A stretch of 64,000 bases of DNA from Larix kaempferi (Eukaryota; Streptophyta; Pinopsida; Pinales; Pinaceae). Where the stretch lies: NCBI GenBank assembly GCA_027924585.1, contig BSBM01000442.1:868001-932000 (forward strand), in the 5' to 3' direction. This document shows, one piece after another, positions 32,295 through 44,352 of this stretch (position 1 is its first letter; every line of letters begins with the position of its first letter). The notes below the pieces were generated by a model that was not told the DNA's origin, did not search any database, and worked only from the letters and a program-made list of their open reading frames with translations. Both the position numbers and the translations under genes were made by a program.

Positions 32295-34402
32295 TGTTAC
32301 GCCCTAGATTGTCTATAGCATGTCTTTCAAGATATACCAGAGTGAAGGGGTCTTTTTCTATTGTAAAATGACAAGTATGGGCTTGTTTATGTAAAAGTGT
32401 TGGTCTAGTAGGGCTCAAGACCCTTGGTCTAGTCATGGTAGGTACTCTTGGTTTTCATTCTAAGGAATATTGGCTTAGTGGTTTTGCTAACTACCCCTTG
32501 ATGAGAAGAAGTCCTCCATCATATTGGGCATTTGTGCCCTAGGTTTGTGCTCCGGTGCTTCTTGGGATGGACCCACTAGGACACATGGCTTAGGGGCTCC
32601 TAGCCACACTTATGTTTATGCTATGTAAAAGGTGATTGCGCATGCAAGGGTTTTCATACCCACCTTAGCACTCCTCATTTATGCCCGCTTGGAACTCATA
32701 TTTTCAGGTATTACCCCACGACGAAATTCATGATGACGCCATCCTCTACAAGAAGGCCTAACCTTGCTAAAGGAGAGGATGTTGAGGGATATTCTACATT
32801 GTCGGGGTTAGTTGGAGCATGACGTCATCCTGTGGCTCAGCACTTCACTTGATTGAAGCCATCTACATCATTTTATTATTATTTTTAGTATTGTGTGGTT
32901 TAGTCCCTGGCTTGTGGGTGAAAACCCATAATTTTAAATGGTTTTATCTTTTAGTAAGGTAGGATTTAAAACTCAAAAATACTAAGATGCCTCATATAAA
33001 TAGAGGTTCTTAGCTCTCATTCATAAATAAGACAAGGGTTAAAATATGTACTTATTTCTCTTTCTCTTGATATATTAGAGCTTTTAAGACATGTGCACCT
33101 CTCTTTTTGGCACACTTCTCTTGTGATGAATGGTTGGATGATGAATTTCTAGGGTTTTACCATCTCTCTAGGTTGATTCAAAGAATGGTTGTTATAACTC
33201 GTGACTAAACAAGAAATAATAACTCTCTCTTGCTCTTTCCTTAGTGGATATCGATAAGATCTCTCAATTTTTTTGTTTGATGTTACCTTTTCACCTTAAG
33301 TAAGGTGAATTAGGGATTTGTTGGCATATTGTCAATCTTGATTGAGAATTTCCTCTTGAAGGAGCTCTCCATAGTGGGGCCTTGGATTTCATTGTTTTCC
33401 CTAATTAAGCTAGGCCACTTTAACCCAACTAGGGTTACTAGTTTATGCCCTAATTAGTAAATCTTAAATAGCCAAATTGAGTAGGGACATTGAACTTGAT
33501 CTCTTATTTCCCTATGGTGGAGGAATAAGGTCTGACCCCTTCTCTTTTTCATTTTTTTATCAAAATTCTGTTGTTTACAAAAAATACAAAAAAATATACA
33601 GTTGAAAAACCCTAAAAATAGAGAAAACTCATATTTCAAAAATATCATGAATTTGGAAAAGTGCACCCTAGGGTATTTCTTGGTGGATTCTGAGGGGCGA
33701 ATTTCACCATTATTTGTGTTATCTAGGGATTTTTTAGATCGGGTATAACAGGTACAATATGTACATCAATCAAAACAACAAAATTTGAAGGCACAAAAGG
33801 CAAGGAAAAGGCCTAGGGTTAACCCTTGGGGGGGCTAGGCACCTGTTGGATAAGGTTTAAGCAGGTCCACAATCTATTTGAGGATTGATTAGAGATTAAA
33901 CCGAATCTAGTTATGCACTTTCAAATCTGATTTAGGGCTTCCCTTCACTGTCTAGGGGCATGTCACTTACCCAAGCATACAAGGTACATCATATGTGGTA
34001 AGTTGACATTGTTTGGATTGATTTTTATCAATTTTCTGAAGTGTTATTGACTGATACAATTTCATAACAAGAACAAGATATTGAAGTTGTTAATCTTAAA
34101 AGTAATAATAAAGTGTCATAAATCCTCCCTTTAGTGAGGTGTCTTATTTATGCTTCATCATTTTGACTTTGTAAGGCACTGATCTAGTTAAGAGGTTGCT
34201 TGTGAAGGGTATTTGCTTGTTGTTGGAGTGATTGCAAATATCATTCACCTATATTAAGAACCCCCCCCCCCTGGTCTTAGGAGTTGACCTAAAGTGTTGA
34301 GAAGTTGGGTTGTGGTGACATTGGGCACTAGCTTCTCCTGTGCTTACCTCATTGCACCAAGATCCATGACCTTGGTTAAGGGTGCTAATTTGAGCAATAA
34401 CA
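32295..34402 (+). repeat. D2 3' LTR
   Basis: The uninterrupted 2.1 kb LTR, from TGTTACGCCC to AATAACA. It contains a run of C at about 34261-34272 that is not in the 5' copy. Confidence 0.87.
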
Positions 34403-34628
34403 CACTCCAATTCGAATTGTCTCTCTTTCTAATTCAAATTTCCTATATGTAACAATTGATTCACTCGTGTACAATTAATGGAATACAATGAAATAATGTG
34501 CTTAAGAAAGAGCTTTGCATCTCTTCTTTGTTTCGTTGATGAATGTCATCATTTTGTCACTTAATTAATTACTTGCAAATTGTATTACTACTTTTGTGAG
34601 TTTCTAGATCTTGTGCTAAATATTCTTA
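34403..34628 (+). repeat. D 5' LTR, piece 3 of 3
   Basis: Continues from CACTC, matching about 43284-43489 (shared blocks include 'aacaattgattcactc' and 'aagagctttgcatctcttc'). It is followed directly by the primer site of D. Confidence 0.87.
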
Positions 34629-34642
34629 TGGTATTAGAGTTG
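34629..34642 (+). other. D primer-binding site
   Basis: TGGTATTAGAGTTG directly follows the 5' LTR. It differs from the initiator-Met complement TGGTATCAGAGC by single transitions. Confidence 0.75.
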
Positions 34643-34649
34643 TAGGGAT

Positions 34650-35515
34650 TCTAAAGAAGTCAATGTACAGGATTTGCAAGTTGAAGACACATTGCAGGTT
34701 AACCCAACAAATCCTTGGCCCCTTTGATTACTTTGAATGGAAAACAATAAATAAAATTATATTGCGAATTAACGGACTCCGCATGACCACTATGGGAACA
34801 CGGGTAGAGCCTAATTCAGCTGTAGAATAATCAAAGTATATGAATAGAATGGATGAAGCCTTCATATTATTATGTTATCAGTATCTCTAGATTTCATAGA
34901 TCACATTGAAGTTGAAAAATCTCCAGTTGGCATATGGACCAAGTTGTCTAGTCTTCTTGGAAAGCAAGATGAGATGAGAGGCCACCAATTTGAGATTGAG
35001 CTCCTCAATCTAATCCCTAGTAACTTCAAATTAATGCAATAATTATTCACAAAATTTAGGTATATATTACTTTAGCATAATATGTGAAAAATAGAGAAAT
35101 ATAATGATCACTTAGTGCTTTCAATTCTATCAAAACCGAAAACAAACTATTTTGTTTTTGTCTCATCTTTCCATTCAACAAGATTGGCACTTGGTGCCTC
35201 ATGAAAGATGCCTACATTGGACAATTTTGCAGCCTCACTTCTCCAAGAGAAAGATAAGATCAATCAAATGAGATTCCCTAATCCCTCAAAAGCATATACC
35301 CTTGTTTCCAATTAGGGAAACAAGAAGAAGAGCAAGTAGAAACAACAATTCAAAGGTAAGAAGGAACACAAGCCAAGAGTTGCAGAGGATGATTCAGACA
35401 CCAAAGATGACAAGACCAAGAAAGAGAAATTATGTTCATACTATGGGAAGGGCCCAAATAGAGAACATGATTGCAGGTATAAGAGGCCCAATGAATAATT
35501 AGAAGAGGAGAAGCG
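34650..35515 (+). pseudogene. D gag remnant
   Basis: Decayed copia Gag of element D. DYFEWKTINKIILRINGL at about 34720-34775 is the Gag N-terminus, VEKSPVGIWTKLSSLLGKQD at about 34910-34970 the middle, and 35425-35470 codes for CSYYGKGPNREHDC, a zinc knuckle with the second Cys changed to Tyr and the His to Asn. Many stops and frame changes. It lies directly downstream of the D primer site. Confidence 0.72.
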
Positions 35516-35559
35516 AACTAAGGTAGCTGACACACCAGAGAATGATAGATGCCATCTGT

Positions 35560-36085
35560 TTATAGGAATTTCTACTTCAACTCCATCTTCATGGATCATA
35601 AACTCTAAAGCTTCCAAATAGATGGCCTCATCTAAGGACATGTTTCCTTCCAAATATCCATGCAAAAACCCTATCATCTTGGGATATGCACCTATTCAGA
35701 TCATCCATTTAGCTGAGAAAATATTTTACACATCCAAATGAAGAGGTGACCAATAAATTTTTATTTGGTATTTGAGAACTTGTTAGATCAAGATCTTAGA
35801 GGTAATATATTGGTTCAAATCTATCACTCAATTGAGGGACAACTTGTCACAAATCAAGTTCTTATTAATGAAAATCTCAAAAATGTCTCTTCAATTACCT
35901 CAATTTCTACATCTTTTGCACCGGAATTTCATACAGTTCCTTATAAAGGCTTCAAAGGAGTTCCTCCATTCGAAGCTTGGAGTGGTCAAGAACCGATTTC
36001 AAGCACTTAAAAGTGTTTGGATCTCATGGATGGGCTCACATTCCTTCTAAGAGAAGAAGGGTCTCACAAAAGATTGCAAACATAT
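35560..36085 (+). pseudogene. D protease and integrase remnants
   Basis: About 35580-35680 resembles the copia protease start (SSWIINSKASK, then MASSKDMF), where the DSG motif has become N-S-K. About 35940-36085 resembles the end of integrase (PPFEAWSGQEPI, then KVFGSHGWAHIPS). The integrase core between them is missing, so D lost it by deletion. D3 is inserted immediately after, at 36092. Confidence 0.6.
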
Positions 36086-36091
36086 TGAAAG

Positions 36092-37862
36092 TGTAATGTC
36101 CCCGATTTTGGATTCCCCTGTCTGCGGTTGGAGACGCTTTTGGGCTTGTGTTAGCCATGTCAGAGTAGTGTGATTATGTTTCCAGAGAACTAAGAGGAGT
36201 TTTATGGGGCCCCAACCTAGTCCATTTACCCTTATTCATCATCATGATCATTTCCACACAGTCCGTTCGTGGTTCCATTGCATTTTGACAATTCCCATAA
36301 ATTGGGAGAATTATTGGGCATAAATTAATCAATGACACTAAGGGTGTTATTTGGGGCATTTTATTTGAGGAACACATTGGTGTAATAGCTCGTTGGAACC
36401 AAGATGAAGAGATTTAAATGATGGGCGGAATAAAAGGGAATTAATTAATTATTCAATGACACCAGGAAAAAAGTGACTTTATAAAGTGAAATTGAGTAAT
36501 AAATTAATAAAGTGACAATTGACAACATTACTTTATTAGTAAAAAGGGCAAAAAGGGTCAAGATGAGAATAAAAGAGAGAGAAAGCCTCACTTTTCATTC
36601 ATATTCATGATTTTTGCATTTTCAAAACTTGAGAGCTCTTGAACATTGGCTTTCTCTTGGGCGAAACCCTAAGGGAAAGGAGATTATAGTTTTAGTGGGG
36701 AGACAAACCTACCCTAGCTATTCAAAAGGAGAAATCACTCTGATTTCTCATTTGTGCTTCAATATCGTGGTTGGAACGAGTCTTATGAGCAAATTTGAGT
36801 AGTTTTAATAAACTATATTCATCTTTGGAAGGAGGGCACACTTGTGGAGGTCACATTAGTCTAAAGAAAGGGGGTGCACTTGTGAGAAGTTGCGACATCT
36901 TTAAGAAAGGGGGCATACTTTGTGCAATTTGTGGTAGCTTGAGAGAGGAGGGCGCAGTGAGTTTTGGGCATATATATTTGTGCAAGGAAAATATCAACAT
37001 ACGCTCCCTTCCATTTGTGTATTTCTTCTACTGTTGCAAGGTCGTAGAAATAACATTCAACTTCAGTGATAGGTCAATGGTAGGAACAATCATTATGTGG
37101 GCTTGTATAAGATCTCAGGGAGTACGTTTTGGTTAAAAGATACCGCATTCAATAGTTGTAAGGAACTTCAGAAATCGAGCTTCAGTGTGTGGGGAATATA
37201 GTCATGATAGAGAGGAATATTTGAGTTGGTTTCTCAAGAGAACAAGGGCACATCAGTGGAGAGGGACGCATCCATTAGAGTGGACTTCTACTGATGTACA
37301 TTGTTGAGATTAGTGAATAGGGTCTACACTTTGGGCTGAGTGTAACCACCAAAGTTTACAAGTTGTTCCTCCTAATTCGTCCACAATAAGAAGAATATCA
37401 TTTGTTGCACAAATTTTTATACCTCTATTACCTACAACCATTGAAATCTGAAGGTACTCTAAGACTGTAATTTTGAGTTCATTTTCTATACTATTTGTGT
37501 TACAAAGACATAAAAAGGGGAGATCATCACCTACATGAATATATGATAAATCTGATTTTTTCCTTATGCTTAAGTTTGTTAATGTGTGTGTGTTGAGCTC
37601 AAACCATAAAAACTTACACTAAGAATAGTAACAAGAAATCACTCTCCACTCAAATAATGGTGTTCATAGTCATGAAATGAAACTTGCAAATGTTTGACAA
37701 AATACCACACCCACAGTGATTTTATACAGTACAATCCAAACCAATATGAATTGCACAGTAAGCTACAACAATGAGGACACCAAGTGTTTGGCGGAATTCC
37801 GCAGCCAAGTTACGAAGTAGGATTGAGAACAAAATTGACTCAGATTTGGTAGGGACATTCCA
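36092..37862 (+). repeat. D3 5' LTR
   Basis: Matches 40938-42517 except for a segment around 37170-37365 missing from the 3' copy. Includes a T-rich stretch and 'ggtgcacttgtg' type repetitions shared by both. Confidence 0.87.
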
Positions 37863-37863
37863 G

Positions 37864-37880
37864 TGGTATCAAAGCCATAT
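37864..37880 (+). other. D3 primer-binding site
   Basis: TGGTATCAAAGCCATAT lies one base after the 5' LTR and closely resembles the initiator-Met complement TGGTATCAGAGC. Confidence 0.82.
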
Positions 37881-37977
37881 ATCCTACCAGCTTGTGGGGT
37901 ATTCAGTGGGGGGATTATTCCATATTGCTTCAAATTAATTGATCCACACTTATTTCTCTCATTTTCAATAGTGGTAT

Positions 37978-40690
37978 GTGGTATCAAGTTTGCACTCAAT
38001 GGACTTAAGGAAGATGAAGGCCACACAAGAACTCATGGACGAGACTTCGCAAATCCCTCAGAAAAATAAGAAGCTCTTGGCGGAGATTTGGGAGAATCTA
38101 TACATGCCTTACTACATGAAAGATCTAGAATTGGGTGGGGAATTCTGTGCAGCATTGTCCTTTCAATACTATTACACCATCAAGCACGAAATTTGGCCCA
38201 AGGATTTGGATGAGTATTTTCTTATAGGCACATGGTAGAAATCGAAGAGAGATGAGCATGAAGGACAGGTGAAGGAGCATACATATAGCCACATTGAGGA
38301 CTTGTGCATATAGGAAGATCGAACAATAGCCTTAGATGCACCATTAGAGTCACTCTATGAGGCTTATGACACCAACACACATGTTGGATAGACTGATAGC
38401 ACACATGATGCAACATTCCAATCAACTCATGTTGAGGATTCAACATCTCCTAATTAACATCTTATCCTTGCTATGATGCTTATGACGAGTTGGGTGTGGG
38501 TGCACCTAAGTATGATGAGGACTTAGCACAGGATGAGTTACCTTTTGAGGATGATTTAATTTCTCAGGAGGATGTTAGTGACATGTATGGTTTGATGGAG
38601 GATCCTCGTATGATGGTTGAGCATGCGAATCATTTTGATTTTCAGGCGCTCACAGTATTTTATAACCCCACTGGATTTGATTATGCACATGTTTTGCATT
38701 GTGGAGATCATGACACCTATGTTGGAGAGGCCACTAAAATCTTAGGGCTTAGCTACGAAGGAAATAGTTAAGCACATTCCTTGGGGACCAGGCCACAAGG
38801 AAATGCATGCATCCCTAGATTGGGTGGACATGAAAATGATAGTTATAGATACATACTAGGATACATGTTCACTGACATCAGTAGAGTGTTGGATAAGGTA
38901 GCCCATCCAGGATATTGGATGATACATGAGGCTACAATTAGACACAACATTATGCAGGGGTACATGTGGGCACACGACTATATATATTGGAGTTTCAGAG
39001 TGTTCCCTCTAGGGAGACCTCCTGACAGATATCACAAACACACCATTGATTTAAAGTTACCCAGGATCGGTGAGTGGATGGGTGAGCCTCAGGATGCAAC
39101 ATATCCCTTGATGATTGATCTTCATTTGATATATCACTAGAGGAGGGATATGGAGAAAGATACTCACAGGTCTGCTTCCAGGTTTCATTATGATATCTTG
39201 GTCACACCCTTGGGATTGACCAACACATGAGTCACTTTACTAACTTGCATATAGTTATTTGATGTATGCATGGTATACAACATGACAGAAGAGGACCACT
39301 GCAGCCAATCGGATGAGACGGGAAGAATTGTGTCCATGACAAAGGTATTTCATTTTGACCATTTTATCAGTGCATAGAGAGCAAAAAAGGATATTCATAC
39401 TCTGTTGGATTGGTTCATAGATATTTTTACATGCATTGGGAGTGGTGGACTTCCAATTTGGTGGTGGGATCCTGCCATTCATTCGCACAATGGATTGTTT
39501 AAGATTGTAGAGGTGATCGACATAGTTGTGACGTTGATCGGTAAACTATTTTGTGATGTCCACGGAGGAGAGCTTGAGACTTCTTCTTTATGGCGGGGCA
39601 AGCTTCCTTTCCTGGTATTCAGGATTGAGACTGATAGTGGGGTCATTACAGATGAGATGGCCGAGATTGGATGCATGAAGGAGTGGTATTTTTAGGGGTT
39701 TGTGCAACTTATGATTGCTTGGCTCATTAGGGGTAGTCAACTGGACTCTTGTGTTAGCACCAGGAAGACCAACGCTATAGGTAGAGGGTGCTTCACATCC
39801 TACAGGCTAAGTGTGGGACCCGGGTGACTTCACCATTTACAGGAAGATTCAGGATAGGTTCACATGGAGAGACTTTGCAGACATTATGCTTGGTCAGTAG
39901 AGCAGGTCGAGACCCATTCATTCAACAACATTGATGCAACCTTTGATCATTTATAGGAAAGAATGAGGGAGCATGTTGTTAGATTGCATCACATGGTTAC
40001 ATCTGAGGGTACAGAGAGAAGAGACTGACCGACTATCAGGTTTCATGCACTTTTTATTGATTTCTCTAGAGTATAGGGAAACACGGGTGACAAAGCTATC
40101 TCTTGGGGAGATGTTTGGAGTTCATTAGCAACACAGAGTCATTGCCAGTGATCAAGATAACACAATCCATGAGACATGTTGGTACGAACTATACAGGTTA
40201 GTTGGCACCGAGTTGACCAGTGTTGCACAATCGAAGTCGGTTGGTATGAGGTATAGTGGATTCCTAGTTGGGATGTAAATTCCAAGTACTCCTATGATTG
40301 GCCCGTGCCATTTTTGGGATGCTCATAGAGGAGATGATGGGGCGCATGCCATACGGCATGACAAATTCTTTTTTTCGATACTCATGATAAAGTCTGGTAG
40401 TGGATTTGTAGATATTGAATTCACTGAGCCACGATTGGAGGATGTGGGCCTAGATAGCATGGATGGTTCTTTTAGACATTACAACACGGGGTTCCAGGAA
40501 TGGAGGATACCATCTATGAATGAGGGCCATCTATTTATGATCAAAGTGGCACAACGTCAGCATGGTGGGTCCTTTACGAGAGTAGCATGGGACCTTGGGA
40601 TTTCATGGTTGGATTTTGGAAGCTGGTATAGATGGGAGAGTTAGATTTCACTATCAGGAGCTCACTCATATAGTGCATTGGATCGGCTTC
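37978..40690 (+). pseudogene. D3 internal ORF, unknown protein (~900 codons, decayed)
   Basis: Plus-strand coding region in the element's sense. The first part, 37978 to about 38455, is in one frame (DETSQIPQKNKKLLAEIWEN, YMPYYMKDLELGGEF). A shift then leads to a second frame that runs from about 38460 to 39830 with stops at 38771, 39140, 39240 and 39695 only. It contains an acidic segment, then GHENDSYRYILGYMFTDISR, HDYIYWSFRVFPLGRPPDRY and a hydrophobic FKIVEVIDIVVTLIGKLF. A further shift near 39830 continues with FTIYRKIQDRFTWRDFADIM to about 40100 and less clearly to 40690. I recognise no Gag, enzyme or envelope motif. It looks like a real protein by its composition and preserved frames. 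Confidence 0.55.
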
Positions 40691-40925
40691 CTAGGAGAAT
40701 GATTCTATGAGAGGGAACCAAGTATTTACAATATTTGCTCGCTCTATTGATCTGTGATTTGCAAGGGGCCTCTGGTGTTAGTACCTTGCACGACAATATT
40801 GTATGCAGTAGGTGCTCCACACCTCTCAGGTTGGTTTGGGACCCTGGTATCATTTTTAGTTTCAATATGATTTAGTTGTGGAGTGTTAGGTTGCGATGGC
40901 ATTGCTTCAGGACAAGCAATCTTTG

Positions 40926-40937
40926 GGAAGGGAGGAC
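40926..40937 (+). other. D3 polypurine tract
   Basis: GGGAAGGGAGGA with one following C stands directly before the 3' LTR. Confidence 0.8.
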
Positions 40938-42517
40938 TGTAACGTCCTTGATTTTGGATTTCCTGTGTGCGGTTGGAGACGCTTCCGGGCTTGTGTTAGC
41001 TAGGTCAGAGGAGTGAGATTATGTTACCAGAGAGTTTGGAGGAGTTTTATGGGGCCCTAGCCTAGTCCATTTACCCTTATTCATCCTTAGGATAATTTAT
41101 GCACAGTCCATTCGTGGCTTTGTTGCATTCCAGAAATTCCCGTAAATTTGGAGAATTATTGGGCATAAATTAATTAATGGCACTAAGGATGTTATTTGGG
41201 GCATTTTATTTGAGGGAACACCTTAGTGTAATAGCTCATTAGAACTGAGACGAAGAGCTTTAAATGATGGGAGGACCAAAAAGAAATTAATTAATTACTT
41301 AATGAAACTAGGCAAAAAAATGACTTTATAAAGTGACAATGAGTAATAAATCAATAAAGTGACTATTGACAAAGTCACTTTATTATTAAAAAGGACAAAA
41401 AGGTAAAAATGGGAAAAAGGGTCAAGATGAGAATAAAAGAGGGATAAATCCTCACTTTTTACTCATATTCACGATTTTCGCATTTTCGAAACTTGTGAAC
41501 TCTTGAGCGTTGGCTTTCACTTGGACGAAACTCTAAGGAAGAGGAGATAGTTTCGGTGGTGAGACAAACCCAACCTAGCTATTGGAAGGAGAAATCACTC
41601 AAATTTCTCACTTGTGTTTCAATGTCGTGGTTGGAATAAGTCTTACATGAAGATTTGAGTAGTTTCAATAAGCTATAATCATCTTTGGAAGGGGGTTGCA
41701 CTTGTGGAGGTCACAACCGTCTAAAGAAAGGGGGCACACTTATGAGAGGTTGTGGCATCTTTAAGAAATGAAGCATACTTTGTGCAGTTCATGGCATCCT
41801 GAGAGAGGAGGGCACACTGAGTTTTGGGTATATATATCTATGCAAGGAAAATATCAGCATACACTCCCTTCCATTTGTGTATTTCTTCTACTGTTGCAAG
41901 GTCGTAGAAATAACATTCGACTTCAGTGATAGGTTAGTGGTAGGAACAGTCATTCTGTGGGCTTGTATCAGATCTCAGGGAGTACGTTTTGGTTAAAAGA
42001 GACTACATTCATCAGCCGTAAGGAGCTTCAGAATTCGTTCACAGTAAGAAGAATATCATCTGCTTCACACATTTTTATACCGCTGTTACCTGCAACCATT
42101 GAAATCTGACGGTACTAAGACTATAATTTTGAGTTAATTTTCTATAATATTTGTGTTACAGACATTAAAAGGGGAGATCATCACCTAGATGAATATATGA
42201 TAAATCTGATTTTTGCCTTATGCTTAAGTTTGTTAATGTGTATGTGTGCTAAGCTAAAACCATAAAAACCTACACTAAGAACAATCATAAGAAATCACTC
42301 TCCATTCAAACAATGGTGTTCATGGTCACAAAATGCAACTTGCAAATGTTTGACAAAATACCACACCCATAGTGATATTATACAGTACAATCCAAACCAA
42401 TATGAATTGCACAGTAACCTACAACAATGAGGACACCAAGTGTTTGACGAAATTCCGCAGCCAAGTTACCAAGTAGGATTGATAAAAAATTGACTTAGAT
42501 TTGGTAGGGACATTCCA
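40938..42517 (+). repeat. D3 3' LTR
   Basis: TGTAACGTCC to ACATTCCA. It is shorter than the 5' LTR by the ~190-bp deletion joined at 'cttcagaattcg'. Confidence 0.87.
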
Positions 42518-42760
42518 CAAAGTCCACCAAGAATCAGTTTACACAGTTGCAAGCTTTCTTGGGATTGAAGGCACCTTTAAAGCGGGCTACTTAAAGGTCT
42601 ATTGAACCAACATTCTCTTTTTTTTTAGGGGGGGTTCCCATGTGGTTTTCCCTCTTTCTTGATTGATTAAGCGAATATTTTTGGTACATGGGTACCTAAC
42701 ATGGCTACAAATTGTCGAGACCCATTTTTTTTTGCATTTGTTTCACCAAGTTTGTGTTAT
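42518..42760 (+). other. D internal region after D3, up to its polypurine tract
   Basis: About 240 bp of element D between the end of D3 and the G-run. No reading frame with copia RT or RNase H motifs remains. Confidence 0.6.
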
Positions 42761-42774
42761 GGGGGGGGGGGGGG
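42761..42774 (+). other. D polypurine tract (G-run)
   Basis: An uninterrupted run of 14 G directly before the 3' LTR, in the position of the polypurine tract. Its length may be partly slippage or sequencing artefact. Confidence 0.65.
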
Positions 42775-43489
42775 TATTAGAGCATAATTACCCTCTCCAT
42801 AGCATTAATATATCACCTAGGGATTTAGATCTTGGTCTCATGATTCAACTGGTCCAAATTCCAATCAATTTGACCATCTGAGCCACCACAAAACTTCCTC
42901 CCTAGCTTCAAGGGAGTAATCTACTATTTATAGACCATGGAAGTGATCATCATCATCTATTCTTGGCAGTTGAGGGTGCATTCCTTCATTTAGGGTTTTT
43001 TTCCTTGAATTTAAGATCATACACTGCATGTTAGATATGTGGAATGAATCTAGGGAGATCAAGGACTCCAAGCACCTCTCTTTGCTATTATGAAACAATA
43101 GCCCATCCTCGAGTCTTTTTAGCAAGATTCATCACATGTGTGAGTTCATCATTCAATTGTCTCTTGCTTTTAGGTGGCTAAGTCCACTTAGGCTAGTTAT
43201 GAGGTTGTTTACTCACATATGAGAGATTGCATGGCTAACACAAGGCATTTGAGCTCTAGTTAAGCCTAGCTAGGTTGTCATGCACTCCAATTCAAATTGC
43301 CTATATGCAACAATTGATTCACTCTTGTATAGTTAATGGAATACAACAAAATAATGTGTTTATGAAAGAGCTTTGCATCTCTTCTTTGTTCTTTTTATGA
43401 ATGTCATGATTTTTTCACTTAATTAATCACTTGCAAACTATATTTACTAATTTGTTTGGTTTTTGGATCTTGTGCTCCAAAATTTTATA
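42775..43489 (+). repeat. D 3' LTR (uninterrupted)
   Basis: The uninterrupted 715-bp copy that shows how the three 5' pieces belong together. It starts TATTAGAGC, with TG changed to TA compared with the 5' copy. Confidence 0.87.
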
Positions 43490-44071
43490 AGTCTTTCACA
43501 TCCAATGGCCTTAACTAGGTAAGTACTTGTCCAAAATAATCACTAACCGAAATACAACTCCATCTTACTCCAGAGTGATCTCAACTACAATTGAAATCAT
43601 GTTGAAATTTTATTTGCACTAAGTAATTAATGCAAATTTGAAAATACACCGTCTTCCAAGAAGGTTCCTCAAATCTTAATCGTAAATTTTTCAGCCTTTA
43701 TTATTGTTGTAAATTAATAAGTAAAACAAAAACAAAATAATCACAATAATTCACTTCTAGTGACCCCAAAATTCACATCAATTCAAGGTGAAAAGAACCA
43801 ATCATTCCAATGAGTTTTTAACCCTCTAAGGCAACTTCACATGCATAAACCAAATTTGAAAACTCTTCTTATACAACAAATATAATAGCAAAAACAACAA
43901 CAATAAATGGTTGTACTATTATCTTTTATATCAGTGTTAAATCCCTTAACAATTTATATTAAGTGTGTCAAATCAATAAGACGGTCAAGAACTAAAAATA
44001 ACCATCCCAAGAAGATAAAATGTTGTAATTAAATCTACAATATACACAATATGTGGACAGTTGGAAATCTC

Positions 44072-44103
<32 letters not shown>

Positions 44104-44154
44104 TCAATGAATGAAGTACATGGCAATGATGGTGATCTAATGTTAAGATCAGGA
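43490..44154. other. AT-rich non-coding stretch with (TG)13 microsatellite
   Basis: No gene seen. A perfect TG repeat stands at 44077-44102. The stretch may be the continuation of the copia fragment (minus strand) that D interrupted at 14940, since an 'aaaataaccat.ccaagaa' block occurs on both sides (about 14891 and 43995), but that link is weak. Confidence 0.5.
44077..44102. repeat. (TG)13 microsatellite
   Basis: Thirteen uninterrupted TG units. Confidence 0.95.
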
Positions 44155-44164
44155 CCAAGCCAAA

Positions 44165-44352
44165 CACCGAATTGATGTATGATACCCCCTTGTTTGTGGG
44201 ATAAGGAACCCCCTCTGTGCAGCGATTTGATTGCTAAAGTCTACGAAGTTTGTACATACTCTATCTCCCTCTAGATTTGAACCATGACCTCCTAAGAGGA
44301 AATACATGTACATAACCATTAGGCCTATACATACCATAGCCTCCTCTTAAGG
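44165..44352 (-). mobile_element. SINE-like insertion (tRNA-derived type), candidate
   Basis: A 188-bp segment is flanked by the 10-bp direct repeat CCAAGCCAAA (44155-44164 and 44353-44362). On the minus strand it contains a box A-like TAGGCCTAATGG near 44310-44322 and a box B-like GGTTCAAATCTAG near 44268-44280, in the spacing of a pol III promoter. No A-rich or T-rich tail is clear at its 3' end, so the family is open. Confidence 0.5.

Larger units (their letters stand above)
21719..34402 (+). mobile_element. D2: long-LTR element with only gag-like coding (TR-GAG/LARD type)
   Basis: LTRs of about 2.1 kb: the 3' LTR is 32295-34402, and the 5' LTR is 21719-23616 plus 29588-29857, interrupted by D2a. 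Flanks are CACTG (21714-21718) and CACTC (34403-34407). The internal part, 29858-32294, is only 2.4 kb. It carries a primer site of tRNA-Asp type, a gag-like gene and an acidic reading region, and no protease, RT or integrase trace. This fits non-autonomous elements described as TR-GAG or LARD, which depend on a partner. The tRNA-Asp primer links it to Athila/Tat-type Ty3/gypsy elements. Confidence 0.83.
36092..42517 (+). mobile_element. D3: LTR element with an unrecognised long ORF and no pol
   Basis: LTRs 36092-37862 (1771 bp) and 40938-42517 (1580 bp) begin TGTAA and end ATTCCA. The flanking five bases are GAAAG and CAAAG. An initiator-Met-type primer site (37864) and a strong purine tract before the 3' LTR are present. 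The 3.1 kb internal region holds only one plus-strand coding region without Gag, protease, RT or integrase motifs that I can identify, so D3 was non-autonomous. The 5' LTR has about 190 bp (around 37170-37365) absent from the 3' LTR. Confidence 0.86.
14940..43489 (+). mobile_element. D: copia-type LTR element, host of three nested insertions
   Basis: The 3' LTR at 42775-43489 (715 bp) matches, in order, three separated pieces: 14940-15050, 21334-21718 and 34403-34628. Together these make one 5' LTR of about 715 bp once insertions and target duplications are removed. Both ends carry AGTAT (14935-14939) and AGTCT (43490-43494) as a near-perfect target duplication. The 5' LTR is followed at once by a decayed initiator-Met primer site. 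A G-run polypurine tract precedes the 3' LTR. The inside keeps copia gag, traces of protease and integrase, and no RT. Without the nested D1, D2 and D3 the element would be about 3 kb. Confidence 0.85.

Noticed and set aside
44077-44102. Open frame with a His-Thr repeat
   Set aside because: It is a translation of the TG microsatellite.
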